From: Amycolatopsis decaplanina DSM 44594
GTDB taxonomy: Bacteria > Actinomycetota > Actinomycetes > Mycobacteriales > Pseudonocardiaceae
Assembly (NCBI RefSeq): GCF_000342005.1
Contig: NZ_AOHO01000074.1
Location: 1-64,000 of the forward strand
Direction of reading: 5' to 3'
Length of the DNA stretch: 64,000 nt
Shown: positions 1-8,098 of the stretch, one piece after another
Position numbering within the stretch: position 1 is the first letter of the stretch
Layout of the letters: each line of letters opens with the position of its first letter
Program-made: the position numbers and the translations under genes
The notes under the pieces: model-generated
What the model saw: only the letters and a program-made list of their open reading frames with translations
Databases searched by the model: none
Told to the model about the DNA's origin: nothing

Positions 1-20
1 ACTGTTGAGTTCTCAAGCAA
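1..20 (-). promoter_or_regulatory. boxA-like rRNA leader element (rRNA operon presumably off the left edge)
   Basis: Read on the minus strand these bases give TTGCTTGAGAACTCAACAGT, which resembles the boxA antitermination element found in rRNA leaders and 16S-23S spacers of actinobacteria. The inference is that an rRNA operon transcribed leftwards begins just outside the window. Bases 21-368 hold no gene I can support. They would contain the rRNA promoter region and the promoter of the hydrolase at 369. No rRNA sequence itself is visible. Confidence 0.45.
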
Positions 21-184
21 CACACCCCGAATCGCACCACAATCAAGCGGCCTTATCCGAAGCAGTTATTTCTAGCAGTTTTTGGTGGGACACCCACTCA
101 ATCGCCTGAGGCGAGAGCTTGGTTCGTGTCCCGGTCGGCCGCTCGGTTTCCCTGGCGACGAAGAGAACTTTACATGGCCGGAAA

Positions 185-202
185 CCCCCGAAAACAGGGG
201 GG
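185..202. terminator. short GC hairpin in the leader region
   Basis: CCCCC and GGGGG arms (185-189 and 197-201) flank the loop GAAAACA. It lies between the putative leftward rRNA leader and the rightward hydrolase gene. It could be a weak terminator or a leader stem. No run of T follows. Confidence 0.3.
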
Positions 203-368
203 TACCTTAACGACATTCGCGCAGGTCAGAGGCCTTAAATGAGCCCAGACCCGGCGATCACGCGGCGATCGCCCCGGGAGACCCCAGGTGAACTCGCGGG
301 CAAGAACATTGCTCCGAATACATTGCACCGTATTGATCCCACTGATTGCTCCGATTAGCGTCGGGCTC

Positions 369-1172
369 ATGAGCACTGCGGAACTCGACGGCATCTCCGT
401 CGCTTACGACGACCTCGGCACCGGGTTGCCCGTCGTCCTCGTCCACGGCCACCCCTTCAACCGTTCGATGTGGCGTCCCCAGGCCGAACGGTTCAGCCGG
501 GAGGGCTACCGGGTCATCACGGCGGACCTCCGCGGGTACGGGGAGACGACCAAGCCGCCACACGACGCGAAGAACAGGCTCGACGTCTTCGCCCAGGACA
601 TCGCCCGCCTCGTCGACCACCTCGGTCTCGAGCGCTTCGTGCTCGGCGGCCTCTCCATGGGCGGGCAGATCGTCATGGAGTTCCACCGGACCTACCCCGA
701 ACGCGTCGCAGGGCTCCTGCTCGCCGACACCTCCCCACAGGAGGAGACAGAGGAGGGCAAGCGCGTCCGCAACGAGACGGCGGACCGGGTCCTCGCCGAG
801 GGCATTGGCTGGTACGCCGACGAGGTGCTCACCAAGATGGTCGCCCCTGACAACGTCCGCACGATGCCGGACGTGGCGGCGCACGTCCTCGAGATGATGC
901 GCACGACTCCCCCGGAAGGAGCGGCGGCCGCGCTCAGGGGACGGGCCGAACGCCCGGACTACCGGGACAGCCTCACGAAGGTCACCGTGCCAAGCCTGAT
1001 CGTCGTCGGGACCGAGGACGAGTTCACCCCCGTCTCGGACGCCGAGCTCATGCACGAGCTGATCCCCGGCTCCACCCTGGCGGTGATCGAGGGCGCCGCC
1101 CACATGCCTAACCTGGAGCGCGAGGCCGAGTTCAACACCGTGTTCGCCCAATTCTTGAAAGAGATCGCTTGA
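369..1172 (+). CDS. alpha/beta-fold hydrolase
   Basis: A 267-residue single-domain alpha/beta hydrolase. The oxyanion motif HGHPF is near residues 26-30. The nucleophile elbow GLSMGG places the catalytic Ser at 96, followed by a late acidic residue in GTEDEF and the catalytic His in GAAHMPN. The substrate cannot be read from sequence; esterase, peroxidase-like and lactonase members share this fold. The reading frame is open back to a GTG at 288, but the ATG at 369 matches where family members begin (STAELDGISVAYDD). The next gene overlaps its stop codon, so the two are probably co-transcribed and translationally coupled. Confidence 0.85.
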   Translation: MSTAELDGISVAYDDLGTGLPVVLVHGHPFNRSMWRPQAERFSREGYRVITADLRGYGETTKPPHDAKNRLDVFAQDIARLVDHLGLERFVLGGLSMGGQIVMEFHRTYPERVAGLLLADTSPQEETEEGKRVRNETADRVLAEGIGWYADEVLTKMVAPDNVRTMPDVAAHVLEMMRTTPPEGAAAALRGRAERPDYRDSLTKVTVPSLIVVGTEDEFTPVSDAELMHELIPGSTLAVIEGAAHMPNLEREAEFNTVFAQFLKEIA

Positions 1173-1939
1173 TGCTTTCCATGTCCCAGAAGACCGTTTT
1201 CGTGACCGGCGCCAGCGCCGGGTTCGGCGTCGAGATCGTCCGCCGGTTCGCCGCCGACGGCGCCAAGGTCGTCGCGGCCGCGCGCAGCAAGGACCGGCTC
1301 GACAAGCTGGCCGACGAGCTGGGCGAGAACGTCCTCCCCTTCGAGCTCGACGTCCGGGACGCCGACGCGGTGGCCGCGCTCCCCGGCACGCTGCCCGCCG
1401 AGTTCGCCGAGGTCGACCTGCTGGTCAACAACGCCGGCCTCGCGAAGGGGCTCGAACCCGCCCATCGGGCGAAGCTCGACGACTGGGACCAGATGATCGA
1501 CACGAACATCAAGGGACTCGCGCACCTCACCCGCGCGTTGCTGCCCGGCATGGTCGAGCGCGGCCGCGGGCACGTGATCAACATCGGGTCGGTCGCGGGC
1601 AGCTACCCCTACCCCGGCGGCAACGCGTACGGCGCGACCAAGGCGTTCGTGCACCAGTTCAGCCTGAACCTGCGCGCGGACCTGCAGGGCACCGGCGTCC
1701 GGGTGACCAACGTCGAGCCCGGTCTGGTCGGCGGTACGGAGTTCTCCGTCGTCCGGTTCGAGGGCGACCAGAGCAAGGCCGACAACGTCTACAAGGGCAC
1801 GACGCCGCTGACGGCCGCCGACGTGGCCGAGTCCGTCTTCTGGGCGGCTTCGCAGCCGGAGCACGTGAACATCAACGTCATCGAGTTGATGCCGGTGGTG
1901 CAGAGCTTCTCCGCGCTGCACATCCACCGGGAGAACTAA
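1172..1939 (+). CDS. YdfG-like SDR oxidoreductase (NADP-dependent 3-hydroxy acid dehydrogenase family)
   Basis: A classical short-chain dehydrogenase of about 255 residues with the cofactor motif TGASAGFG, the NNAG motif and a YGATK active site (YxxxK). The C-terminal stretch around VIELMPVVQSFSALHIHR is typical of the YdfG/serine-3-dehydrogenase branch, which oxidises 3-hydroxy acids or reduces malonic semialdehyde with NADP. The ATG at 1172 overlaps the TGA of the upstream hydrolase (TGATG). A second ATG at 1181 is possible, but the GAGA at 1161 fits 1172 better. Its stop overlaps the stop of the convergent transposase-like gene by four bases. Confidence 0.88.
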   Translation: MLSMSQKTVFVTGASAGFGVEIVRRFAADGAKVVAAARSKDRLDKLADELGENVLPFELDVRDADAVAALPGTLPAEFAEVDLLVNNAGLAKGLEPAHRAKLDDWDQMIDTNIKGLAHLTRALLPGMVERGRGHVINIGSVAGSYPYPGGNAYGATKAFVHQFSLNLRADLQGTGVRVTNVEPGLVGGTEFSVVRFEGDQSKADNVYKGTTPLTAADVAESVFWAASQPEHVNINVIELMPVVQSFSALHIHREN

Positions 1940-3492
1940 GAGCCGAGGCCGAAGAGGTCGAAGAGCGCCTGCTGTTCCGGGCTCCGCTCGGTCAGCAGGC
2001 GCCGCGTCCGCGGGCGGCCTCCTGTCGACGGATAGCGCAGCACCGTCTCCCCGATCCCGGCCAGGCTGTCCATCAGTTCGCGGACCGACAGGTTCATCCC
2101 GGCGCGGTCGGCCTCGCGCCGCATGAGGTGGGTGACCGTGGACGCGAGCACCGTGACCAGGGTGTGCACCGCGATCCGATGCGGGGTCCAGTCCCAGCGC
2201 GGGGCCGGGCCGGCGACAGCGGGACCGGTCAGCCAGCGGAACGTCGAGTCGAGGTGGGTCCGGGCCCGATACGCGGTGACGACCTCGGACACCGGCCAGT
2301 CGTGATCGGTGACCAGCACCTGTTTGCCGAAGAACTCGTCGTGCAACCGCGACACGGCGGCGTCGTCGACCTTCCAGGTCAGCCGGATCTCCCCCGGTTT
2401 CGTACCCGTCAGCGAAGGTGAGAGAACGCGTTCGACGCGACGGCCGCGGGTGATCCGCGCGATTTCGGCGTTCACCTGGCGCCGGTCACCCCGGTACGTG
2501 CCCGCGGCCAGTGCGGCGTCGAGGCCGGCGAGTTCGCGGGTCGCGGTGCCCAGTTCCTCGCCGAACGCGCGGGCCTGCGCGTTGTGCAGGGTTTCCGAAT
2601 GGGTCAGGATCACGCGCCGCCGCACGCCCGCGACCACGGCCCTGGTGTCCAGGGCGGTCAGCCCGGCGAAGCGCTCCGGGTCGACGGGCTCGCGCGCGGA
2701 CGGCGGTTTCGCCAGCAGGTCCGGGTGTTCCGAGAGCGGGAGCGCGCCGACGAAATGCCGTCCGAGGTCCAGTTGCGCGGCCTGGCCCGCGGTGAAGACC
2801 AGCGTCACCTCGCCATTCGGGTGCCGCTCGCGAAGGTCGTCGGCGAGCGCGGCGAACGGCGGCGCCGCTTCCCTCGGGTACGCGTGCGACGCCAGCGGGA
2901 TCGCGCCGTCCTTGGTCACCACCAGGCCGAGCCCGGCGAGTTCGCAGCGGCAGGGATCGGCCGTGGTGAAGGTGGCGAACCGCGGGACGTCGACGGCGAG
3001 CGCGGCGTTGCCCGTCCCCAGCCAGGAGAGCACGGCGCCGGCGACCGCGGTCTCGATCCGCGTGATCCGTTCCGGCGTGAGGCGTTGCAGCGCCCGCCAG
3101 TGATTCGGAAGGTCGGCCTGGACGAATTCCCTGGCGACGCCGTCGCGCCACCAGTCGGCCAAGGGCGTTTCGGGCGCTGTCGCCCGGTGCAGGACGGCGA
3201 GCGCGAGATGCGTCCCCAGCGTGGTGGCGGCGCGCTGGGCTCCGACGGCTTCGTCGACCCGGCGCACGAAGTCGAGCCGTCGCAGAGTGGCCCACACCGC
3301 CGCGACGTCACCGAAGGTCCGGTGACGCGCTTCGCCGGGGGCGGAGACGTCGCCGTCCATCGCGCGCCCGATCTCCTCGGCCGTGCCGAGGTAACGCTGC
3401 GACACCACCCTGGGCTCGCCGTCGACCCGCGCGGAGGTGACGAGGTAGTAGTACGTCCGCCCGCCGACCTTCTTGCCGATCACCGAAGCCAC
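1936..3492 (-). CDS. IS1634-type transposase-derived protein, catalytic residues altered
   Basis: A 518-residue intact ORF with the layout of IS1634/IS4-group DDE transposases. The N-terminus has the usual YYYLVTSARVDGEPR start, an RNase-H-like core follows, and a late YRARTHLDSTFRWL segment sits in the YREK region. The first acidic residue (ALAVDVPRF) is kept. Where the family has VFDxG it reads VFTAGQAA, and where it has a catalytic Glu before the FR pair it reads LDSTFR (Asp). The 3' end overlaps the SDR stop codon, leaving no room for a terminal inverted repeat. Intact coding plus lost catalytic residues suggests a domesticated or inactive transposase. Assignment to the family is solid; any cellular role is unknown. 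Confidence 0.75.
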   Translation of the reverse strand: MASVIGKKVGGRTYYYLVTSARVDGEPRVVSQRYLGTAEEIGRAMDGDVSAPGEARHRTFGDVAAVWATLRRLDFVRRVDEAVGAQRAATTLGTHLALAVLHRATAPETPLADWWRDGVAREFVQADLPNHWRALQRLTPERITRIETAVAGAVLSWLGTGNAALAVDVPRFATFTTADPCRCELAGLGLVVTKDGAIPLASHAYPREAAPPFAALADDLRERHPNGEVTLVFTAGQAAQLDLGRHFVGALPLSEHPDLLAKPPSAREPVDPERFAGLTALDTRAVVAGVRRRVILTHSETLHNAQARAFGEELGTATRELAGLDAALAAGTYRGDRRQVNAEIARITRGRRVERVLSPSLTGTKPGEIRLTWKVDDAAVSRLHDEFFGKQVLVTDHDWPVSEVVTAYRARTHLDSTFRWLTGPAVAGPAPRWDWTPHRIAVHTLVTVLASTVTHLMRREADRAGMNLSVRELMDSLAGIGETVLRYPSTGGRPRTRRLLTERSPEQQALFDLFGLGS

Positions 3493-3635
3493 ACTTTAGG
3501 TAATACACTCCGGCCCACTGATCGGCAACCAAGATCCTGCTCTGACCAGCGGAAACAGTGACCACACCCACGTGGGTGACGCGGTGGCGGGATGCACACT
3601 GGCAGGTGGAGCGAGTCCGGCCATAGCGTGCGGGA

Positions 3636-6233
3636 ATGGCATCGGATGCAGACGCGAACGCCCCCACCACCTCGGCGATGCGCCGGGCGCTCGCCAGGGC
3701 GCGCGACGGGAAGACCCTCGACATCACCGAGGCCTCGATCCTGCTCCAGGCGCGCGGCGACGACCTCGAGACGCTGTCCGAGCACGCCTCCCGCGTCCGC
3801 GACGCCGGACTCGTCGCGGCGGGCCGTCCCGGCGTGGTCACCTACAGCCGCTCGGTGTTCATCCCGCTGACCCGGCTGTGCCGGGACCGATGCGGCTACT
3901 GCACTTTCGCGACCGTCCCCGGCCGCGTCGAATCGCCGTTCCTCTCCCCCGACGAGGTCCTCGACATCGCCCGCAAGGGTGCCGAGATGGGGGTCAAGGA
4001 AGCGCTCTTCACCCTCGGCGACCGTCCGGAGGACCGCTGGAAGGCGGCGAAGGACTGGCTCGACGCGCACGGGTACGACGACACGCTGTCCTATGTCCGG
4101 GCGATGGCGATCCGGGTACTGGAGGAGACCGGTCTCCTCCCCCACCTCAACCCCGGCGTGCTGACCTGGCAGGACTTCCAACGGCTCAAGCCGGTCTCGG
4201 CGTCGATGGGCATGATGCTGGAGACGACGGCGAAGCGGCTGTACACCGAGAAGGGCGGCCCGCACTACGGCTCGCCCGACAAGGACCCCGACGTTCGCCT
4301 GCGGGTGCTGGAGGACGCCGGCCGCAGTTCGGTGCCGTTCACCACGGGCATCCTGATCGGCATCGGCGAGAACTTCTCCGAACGCGCCGACGCGCTGTTC
4401 GCCATCCGCAAGGTCGCGAAGACCTACGGCGGCATCCAGGAAGTCATCGTCCAGAACTTCCGCGCGAAGCCGGACACGAAGATGCGCGCGACCCCGGACG
4501 CCGATCTCGAAGAACTCGCCGCGACCATCGCCGTCGCGCGGCTGGTGCTCGGGCCGCGCATGCGCATCCAGGCGCCGCCGAACCTGATCGGCCGGCAGTA
4601 CGAACTGATGCTGAACGCGGGTATCGACGACTGGGGCGGCGTCTCGCCGCTGACCCCCGACCACGTGAACCCCGAACGCGCGTGGCCGCAGATCGACGAG
4701 CTCAAACGCCGCACCGAGGCCCTCGGGTTCACCGTCCGCGAGCGGCTGCCGATCTACCCGGAGTACGTCAAGGCGGGCGAGCCGTGGCTGGACCCGCGGA
4801 TGAACGCGCACCTCGCCCCGCTGACCGACACCGAGACCGGGCTCGCGATCGAAGAGGCGATCCCGGTGGGCATCCCGTGGCAGGAGCCGGACGGCGGCTG
4901 GAAGGAGGCCGGGCGCACCGATCTGCACGTCGAGGTCGACACGGTCGGGCGCACGGAAGACCGCCGCAGCGACTTCGACTCGGTCTACGGCGACTGGGCC
5001 GAGATCAAGGGCAACATCAAGACCGGGCCGCAGCGGTTCGACACCGACATCCGAGATGCCTTGCGCAGCGCGGAAAAGAACCCCGCCGGGCTGTCGGACG
5101 ACGAGGCGCTGGCACTGCTGCACGCCGACGGGCCGGAGCTGGACGCCTTCGCCAAGATCGCCGACGACCTGCGTCGCGAGGTGAACGGCGACGACATCAC
5201 CTTCGTCGTCACGCGCAACATCAACTTCACCAACGTCTGCTACACCGGCTGCCGGTTCTGCGCGTTCGCCCAGCGGCGTACCGACGCCGACGCGTACACG
5301 CTCTCGCTGGAGCAGGTCGGTGACCGGGTCGACGAGGCCTGGGCCGCGGGCGCGACCGAGATCTGCATGCAGGGCGGCATCCACCCGGATCTGCCGGGCA
5401 CGGCGTATTTCGACCTCGCGGCGGAGGTGAAACGCCGTCAGCCGGACATCCACCTGCACTCGTACTCGCCGATGGAAGTCGTCAACGGCGCCTCGCGGAC
5501 GAACCTCTCGATCGAGGACTGGCTGGCGCGCGCGAAGGAAGCCGGCGTCGACTCGCTGCCGGGCACGGCCGCGGAGATCCTCGACGACGACGTCCGCTGG
5601 GTGCTGACGAAGGGCAAGCTGCCGACGTCGGAATGGATCAACGTCGTCACCACCGCGCACAAACTCGGCATCACCACGACGTCGACGATGATGTACGGCC
5701 ATGTCGACACCCCGGCGCATTGGGTCGGGCATCTGAAGCTGCTGGCGAAACTGCAGCGGGAAGGCCTGGAGCGCAACGGGCGGCGCGGGTTCAGCGAGTT
5801 CGTGCTGCTGCCGTTCATCCACCAGAGCTCCCCGATCTACCTGGCCGGGCTCGCCAGGGCGGGCACGACGCTGCGCGAGAACCGCGCGGTGCACGCGCTG
5901 GCCAGGCTGCTGCTGCACGGGACGATCGACAACATCCAGAGTTCCTGGGTGAAACTCGGTGAGGAAGGCAGCCGCGCGGTGCTCCAGGGCGGGGTCAACG
6001 ACATCGGCGGGACGCTGATGGAGGAGACGATCAGCCGGATGGCGGGTGCGGCCAACGGGTCGTACAAGACGATCAGTGACATGCGCGCGATGGTCGAGCC
6101 GCTGGGCCGTCCGCTGCGGCAGCGGACCACCGAGTACGGCACGCCGACAGCCGAGCGGATCGCCGCGGCCCAGGCGTCCGACGGTGTCGCGACCGCGGTG
6201 CGCCGACCGCTGTTGCCGCTTGTCACCAGCTGA
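3636..6233 (+). CDS. fbiC: bifunctional FO synthase (CofG-CofH fusion)
   Basis: An 865-residue fused radical-SAM enzyme making the deazaflavin chromophore FO of coenzyme F420 from tyrosine and 5-amino-6-ribitylaminouracil. The N-terminal CofG-like half carries the cluster motif CRDRCGYC near residues 81-88. The C-terminal CofH-like half carries CYTGCRFC near 535-542. The length and domain order match actinobacterial FbiC. It starts at ATG 3636 and diverges from the transposase-like gene across about 140 bp. No other F420 gene is adjacent, but a domain of the F420-binding type is fused to pip at 43.3 kb. Confidence 0.96.
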   Translation: MASDADANAPTTSAMRRALARARDGKTLDITEASILLQARGDDLETLSEHASRVRDAGLVAAGRPGVVTYSRSVFIPLTRLCRDRCGYCTFATVPGRVESPFLSPDEVLDIARKGAEMGVKEALFTLGDRPEDRWKAAKDWLDAHGYDDTLSYVRAMAIRVLEETGLLPHLNPGVLTWQDFQRLKPVSASMGMMLETTAKRLYTEKGGPHYGSPDKDPDVRLRVLEDAGRSSVPFTTGILIGIGENFSERADALFAIRKVAKTYGGIQEVIVQNFRAKPDTKMRATPDADLEELAATIAVARLVLGPRMRIQAPPNLIGRQYELMLNAGIDDWGGVSPLTPDHVNPERAWPQIDELKRRTEALGFTVRERLPIYPEYVKAGEPWLDPRMNAHLAPLTDTETGLAIEEAIPVGIPWQEPDGGWKEAGRTDLHVEVDTVGRTEDRRSDFDSVYGDWAEIKGNIKTGPQRFDTDIRDALRSAEKNPAGLSDDEALALLHADGPELDAFAKIADDLRREVNGDDITFVVTRNINFTNVCYTGCRFCAFAQRRTDADAYTLSLEQVGDRVDEAWAAGATEICMQGGIHPDLPGTAYFDLAAEVKRRQPDIHLHSYSPMEVVNGASRTNLSIEDWLARAKEAGVDSLPGTAAEILDDDVRWVLTKGKLPTSEWINVVTTAHKLGITTTSTMMYGHVDTPAHWVGHLKLLAKLQREGLERNGRRGFSEFVLLPFIHQSSPIYLAGLARAGTTLRENRAVHALARLLLHGTIDNIQSSWVKLGEEGSRAVLQGGVNDIGGTLMEETISRMAGAANGSYKTISDMRAMVEPLGRPLRQRTTEYGTPTAERIAAAQASDGVATAVRRPLLPLVTS

Positions 6234-6245
6234 CGAAAAGTTCGC

Positions 6246-6288
6246 GACGGCCCCCTTACCCGCGTACGGCGCGGGAAAGGAGGCCGTC
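6246..6288 (+). terminator. imperfect hairpin downstream of fbiC
   Basis: GACGGCC and GGCCGTC at the ends close a long imperfect stem with CCCGCG/CGCGGG inside. It begins 13 bases after the fbiC stop and fits an intrinsic terminator for that gene. Confidence 0.5.
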
Positions 6289-6382
6289 ACGTTCCGTGTG
6301 GCACCGCTCACAAGGCGCGGGGGTCGCGGGCGTTTTCTGTGCTAAACCCGAGGATCACTTCCGGGCAGCCGAGAGGACGTCG

Positions 6383-7234
6383 ATGACCGCGAGCGCAGTC
6401 CAGATGGCCGACACCGCCCGCTATCCGTTGTCCGAACCTGGAAGCCCGGTGTGGCGCGAAATCGTTTCCCGGACTCGCGCCGAACTGCGGGAAACGGGCT
6501 GCAGTGTGCTGGCCGACTTCATCCGCCCGGAGTTGCGTGACGTCCTTCGCGACGAAGGCGCGAAGATCGCTCCGGAGGCATACGCGAAGGTCGAGCGCGT
6601 CAACGCCTACAACATCGCCATCGACACTCCGCTGCCGGAGGATCATCCCGGCCGCACGATCATGGAACGCGGCAACGCCTTCGTGGCGCGCGATCGGATC
6701 CCGGCGGACGCGGTGATCCAGCAGCTGTACTCGAGCCGCGAGTTCCAGCGGTTCGTGGCCGACTGTTTCGAACTGCCCGAACTCCACGAACTCGCCGATC
6801 CGCTGTCCGGACTGGTGCTCAACGTGATCGAACCCGGCCGCTCGCATCCATGGCATTTCGACACCAACGAGTACACGGTCAGCATGCTCACGCAAGAAGC
6901 GGCCGACGGCGGTGTCTTCGAATACTGCCCGAACATCCGCTCCGAAACGGCGGAGAACTTCGACGACGTCCGTGCCGTCCTGGCGGGCGAAGGGGATCAC
7001 CTGATCCGGCGGCTCACTCTGCGTCCCGGCGATCTTCAGCTGTTTCGCGGACGCTTCGCGCTGCACCGCGTGAGTAGTGTTCGAGGGGCAACCGCCCGCC
7101 ATTCCGCGATCTTCGCGTACAGCGAGCGTCCTGGGGTCATCGGCAGTCCGGAACGGACGAGACAGCTGTTCGGCCGGGTCCTGCCGGAACACGTCGCCTC
7201 GACGGCCGTCCGGGGCGATCAGCTGCTCGACTGA
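6383..7234 (+). CDS. 2-oxoglutarate/Fe(II)-dependent oxygenase (ArpA/HalD-like)
   Basis: A 283-residue oxygenase. The facial triad is visible as His158-x-Asp160 (PWHFDTNEY) and the distal His228 (ALHRVSSV), followed by Arg residues able to bind 2-oxoglutarate. An Asp rather than Gly in HxD predicts a hydroxylase, not a halogenase. The segment VFEYCPNIRS is shared with a family acting on small molecules, including free amino acids in the halogenase branch. The ATG at 6383 has GAGAGG six bases upstream. It is the first gene of a tight operon with a methyltransferase and a choline/carnitine acyltransferase. Substrate and product are unknown. Confidence 0.82.
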   Translation: MTASAVQMADTARYPLSEPGSPVWREIVSRTRAELRETGCSVLADFIRPELRDVLRDEGAKIAPEAYAKVERVNAYNIAIDTPLPEDHPGRTIMERGNAFVARDRIPADAVIQQLYSSREFQRFVADCFELPELHELADPLSGLVLNVIEPGRSHPWHFDTNEYTVSMLTQEAADGGVFEYCPNIRSETAENFDDVRAVLAGEGDHLIRRLTLRPGDLQLFRGRFALHRVSSVRGATARHSAIFAYSERPGVIGSPERTRQLFGRVLPEHVASTAVRGDQLLD

Positions 7235-7249
7235 GTCAGGAGCATGGCC

Positions 7250-8098
7250 GTGCCATTGGATTCGACCGGCAAGATCAATTTCGATCACATCTACACCGCT
7301 CCCGATCCACGCCCCTTCTTCGGCACCTTGCGCCGGCTGGACTACGACATCCCCCAGCAGGCCAAGGCCTACTTCACGAAACTGATCGACGAGTACCGCA
7401 CCGAAGCCGGCGTCAAGGTACCGACGGTGCTCGACCTCGGCTGTTCCTACGGCGTCAACGCGGCGCTGTACCGCTGTGACACCTCGATGGAGCGGCTGTA
7501 CGAGCACTATGCGTCCGCCTCGTCGCTGAGCCGGGACGAACTGATCGTGCGCGATCGCCGGATGGTCGAGAGGGTCGCCGTCTGCGACGAAGTCCGCTTC
7601 ATCGGCCTCGACGCCTCCGCTCCCGCTCTGGACTACGCGCTCGCCGCGGGCTTCATCGACGAAGCGATCCACGCCGATCTGGAGAACGAAGAGCCGACAG
7701 AGGAACGGCGCGCGCTGCTGTCCGAGGTCGACATCGTCATCTCGACCGGCTGCGTCGGCTACGTCACCGAGAAGACCCTCGTGCGGATCGCGCGGGAAAA
7801 CCGGCCGTGGATGGCGCATTTCGTCCTGCGGATGTTCTCCTACGCTCCTGTCGCCGAGAGCCTCGGCGAGCTGGACTACGACACGACCGGGGTGGAAGGC
7901 GTCTTCCGGCAGCGGAGATTCGCTTCGGATGAGGAACAGGCGCAGATCCTGGACAATCTGTCCGTCGCGGGCGTCGACCCGCGTGGGCTGGAAACGGAAG
8001 GCCGGCTGTACGCGCGGCTGTTCGTCTCCCGCCCGAACGGCGCGGCGGGAGAACTCGCCTCCGCGCTGAACACCCTTCCCCTTCGAGATCAAGGATGA
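7250..8098 (+). CDS. class I SAM-dependent methyltransferase
   Basis: A 282-residue Rossmann methyltransferase with motif I VLDLGCSYGVNAA at about residues 60-72 and a motif II-like acidic turn in FIGLDASAPAL. An ATG lies at 7244, but the AGGAG at 7238-7242 is only one base from it and seven from the GTG at 7250, so I prefer GTG. It begins 15 bases after the oxygenase and ends overlapping the acyltransferase ATG (ATGA). The methyl acceptor is unknown. Its neighbours (a small-molecule hydroxylase and a carnitine-type acyltransferase) make an amine or amino-acid N-methylation a reasonable hypothesis. Confidence 0.8.
   Translation: MPLDSTGKINFDHIYTAPDPRPFFGTLRRLDYDIPQQAKAYFTKLIDEYRTEAGVKVPTVLDLGCSYGVNAALYRCDTSMERLYEHYASASSLSRDELIVRDRRMVERVAVCDEVRFIGLDASAPALDYALAAGFIDEAIHADLENEEPTEERRALLSEVDIVISTGCVGYVTEKTLVRIARENRPWMAHFVLRMFSYAPVAESLGELDYDTTGVEGVFRQRRFASDEEQAQILDNLSVAGVDPRGLETEGRLYARLFVSRPNGAAGELASALNTLPLRDQG

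Noticed and set aside
3480..6311. 943-residue open frame antisense to fbiC
   Set aside because: Its Arg/Asp/Val-rich, low-motif sequence is the mirror of a high-GC gene with strong third-position bias. fbiC on the other strand has full motifs.
7244..7249. ATG start for the methyltransferase at 7244
   Set aside because: The AGGAG is only one base from this ATG; GTG 7250 has a seven-base spacing.
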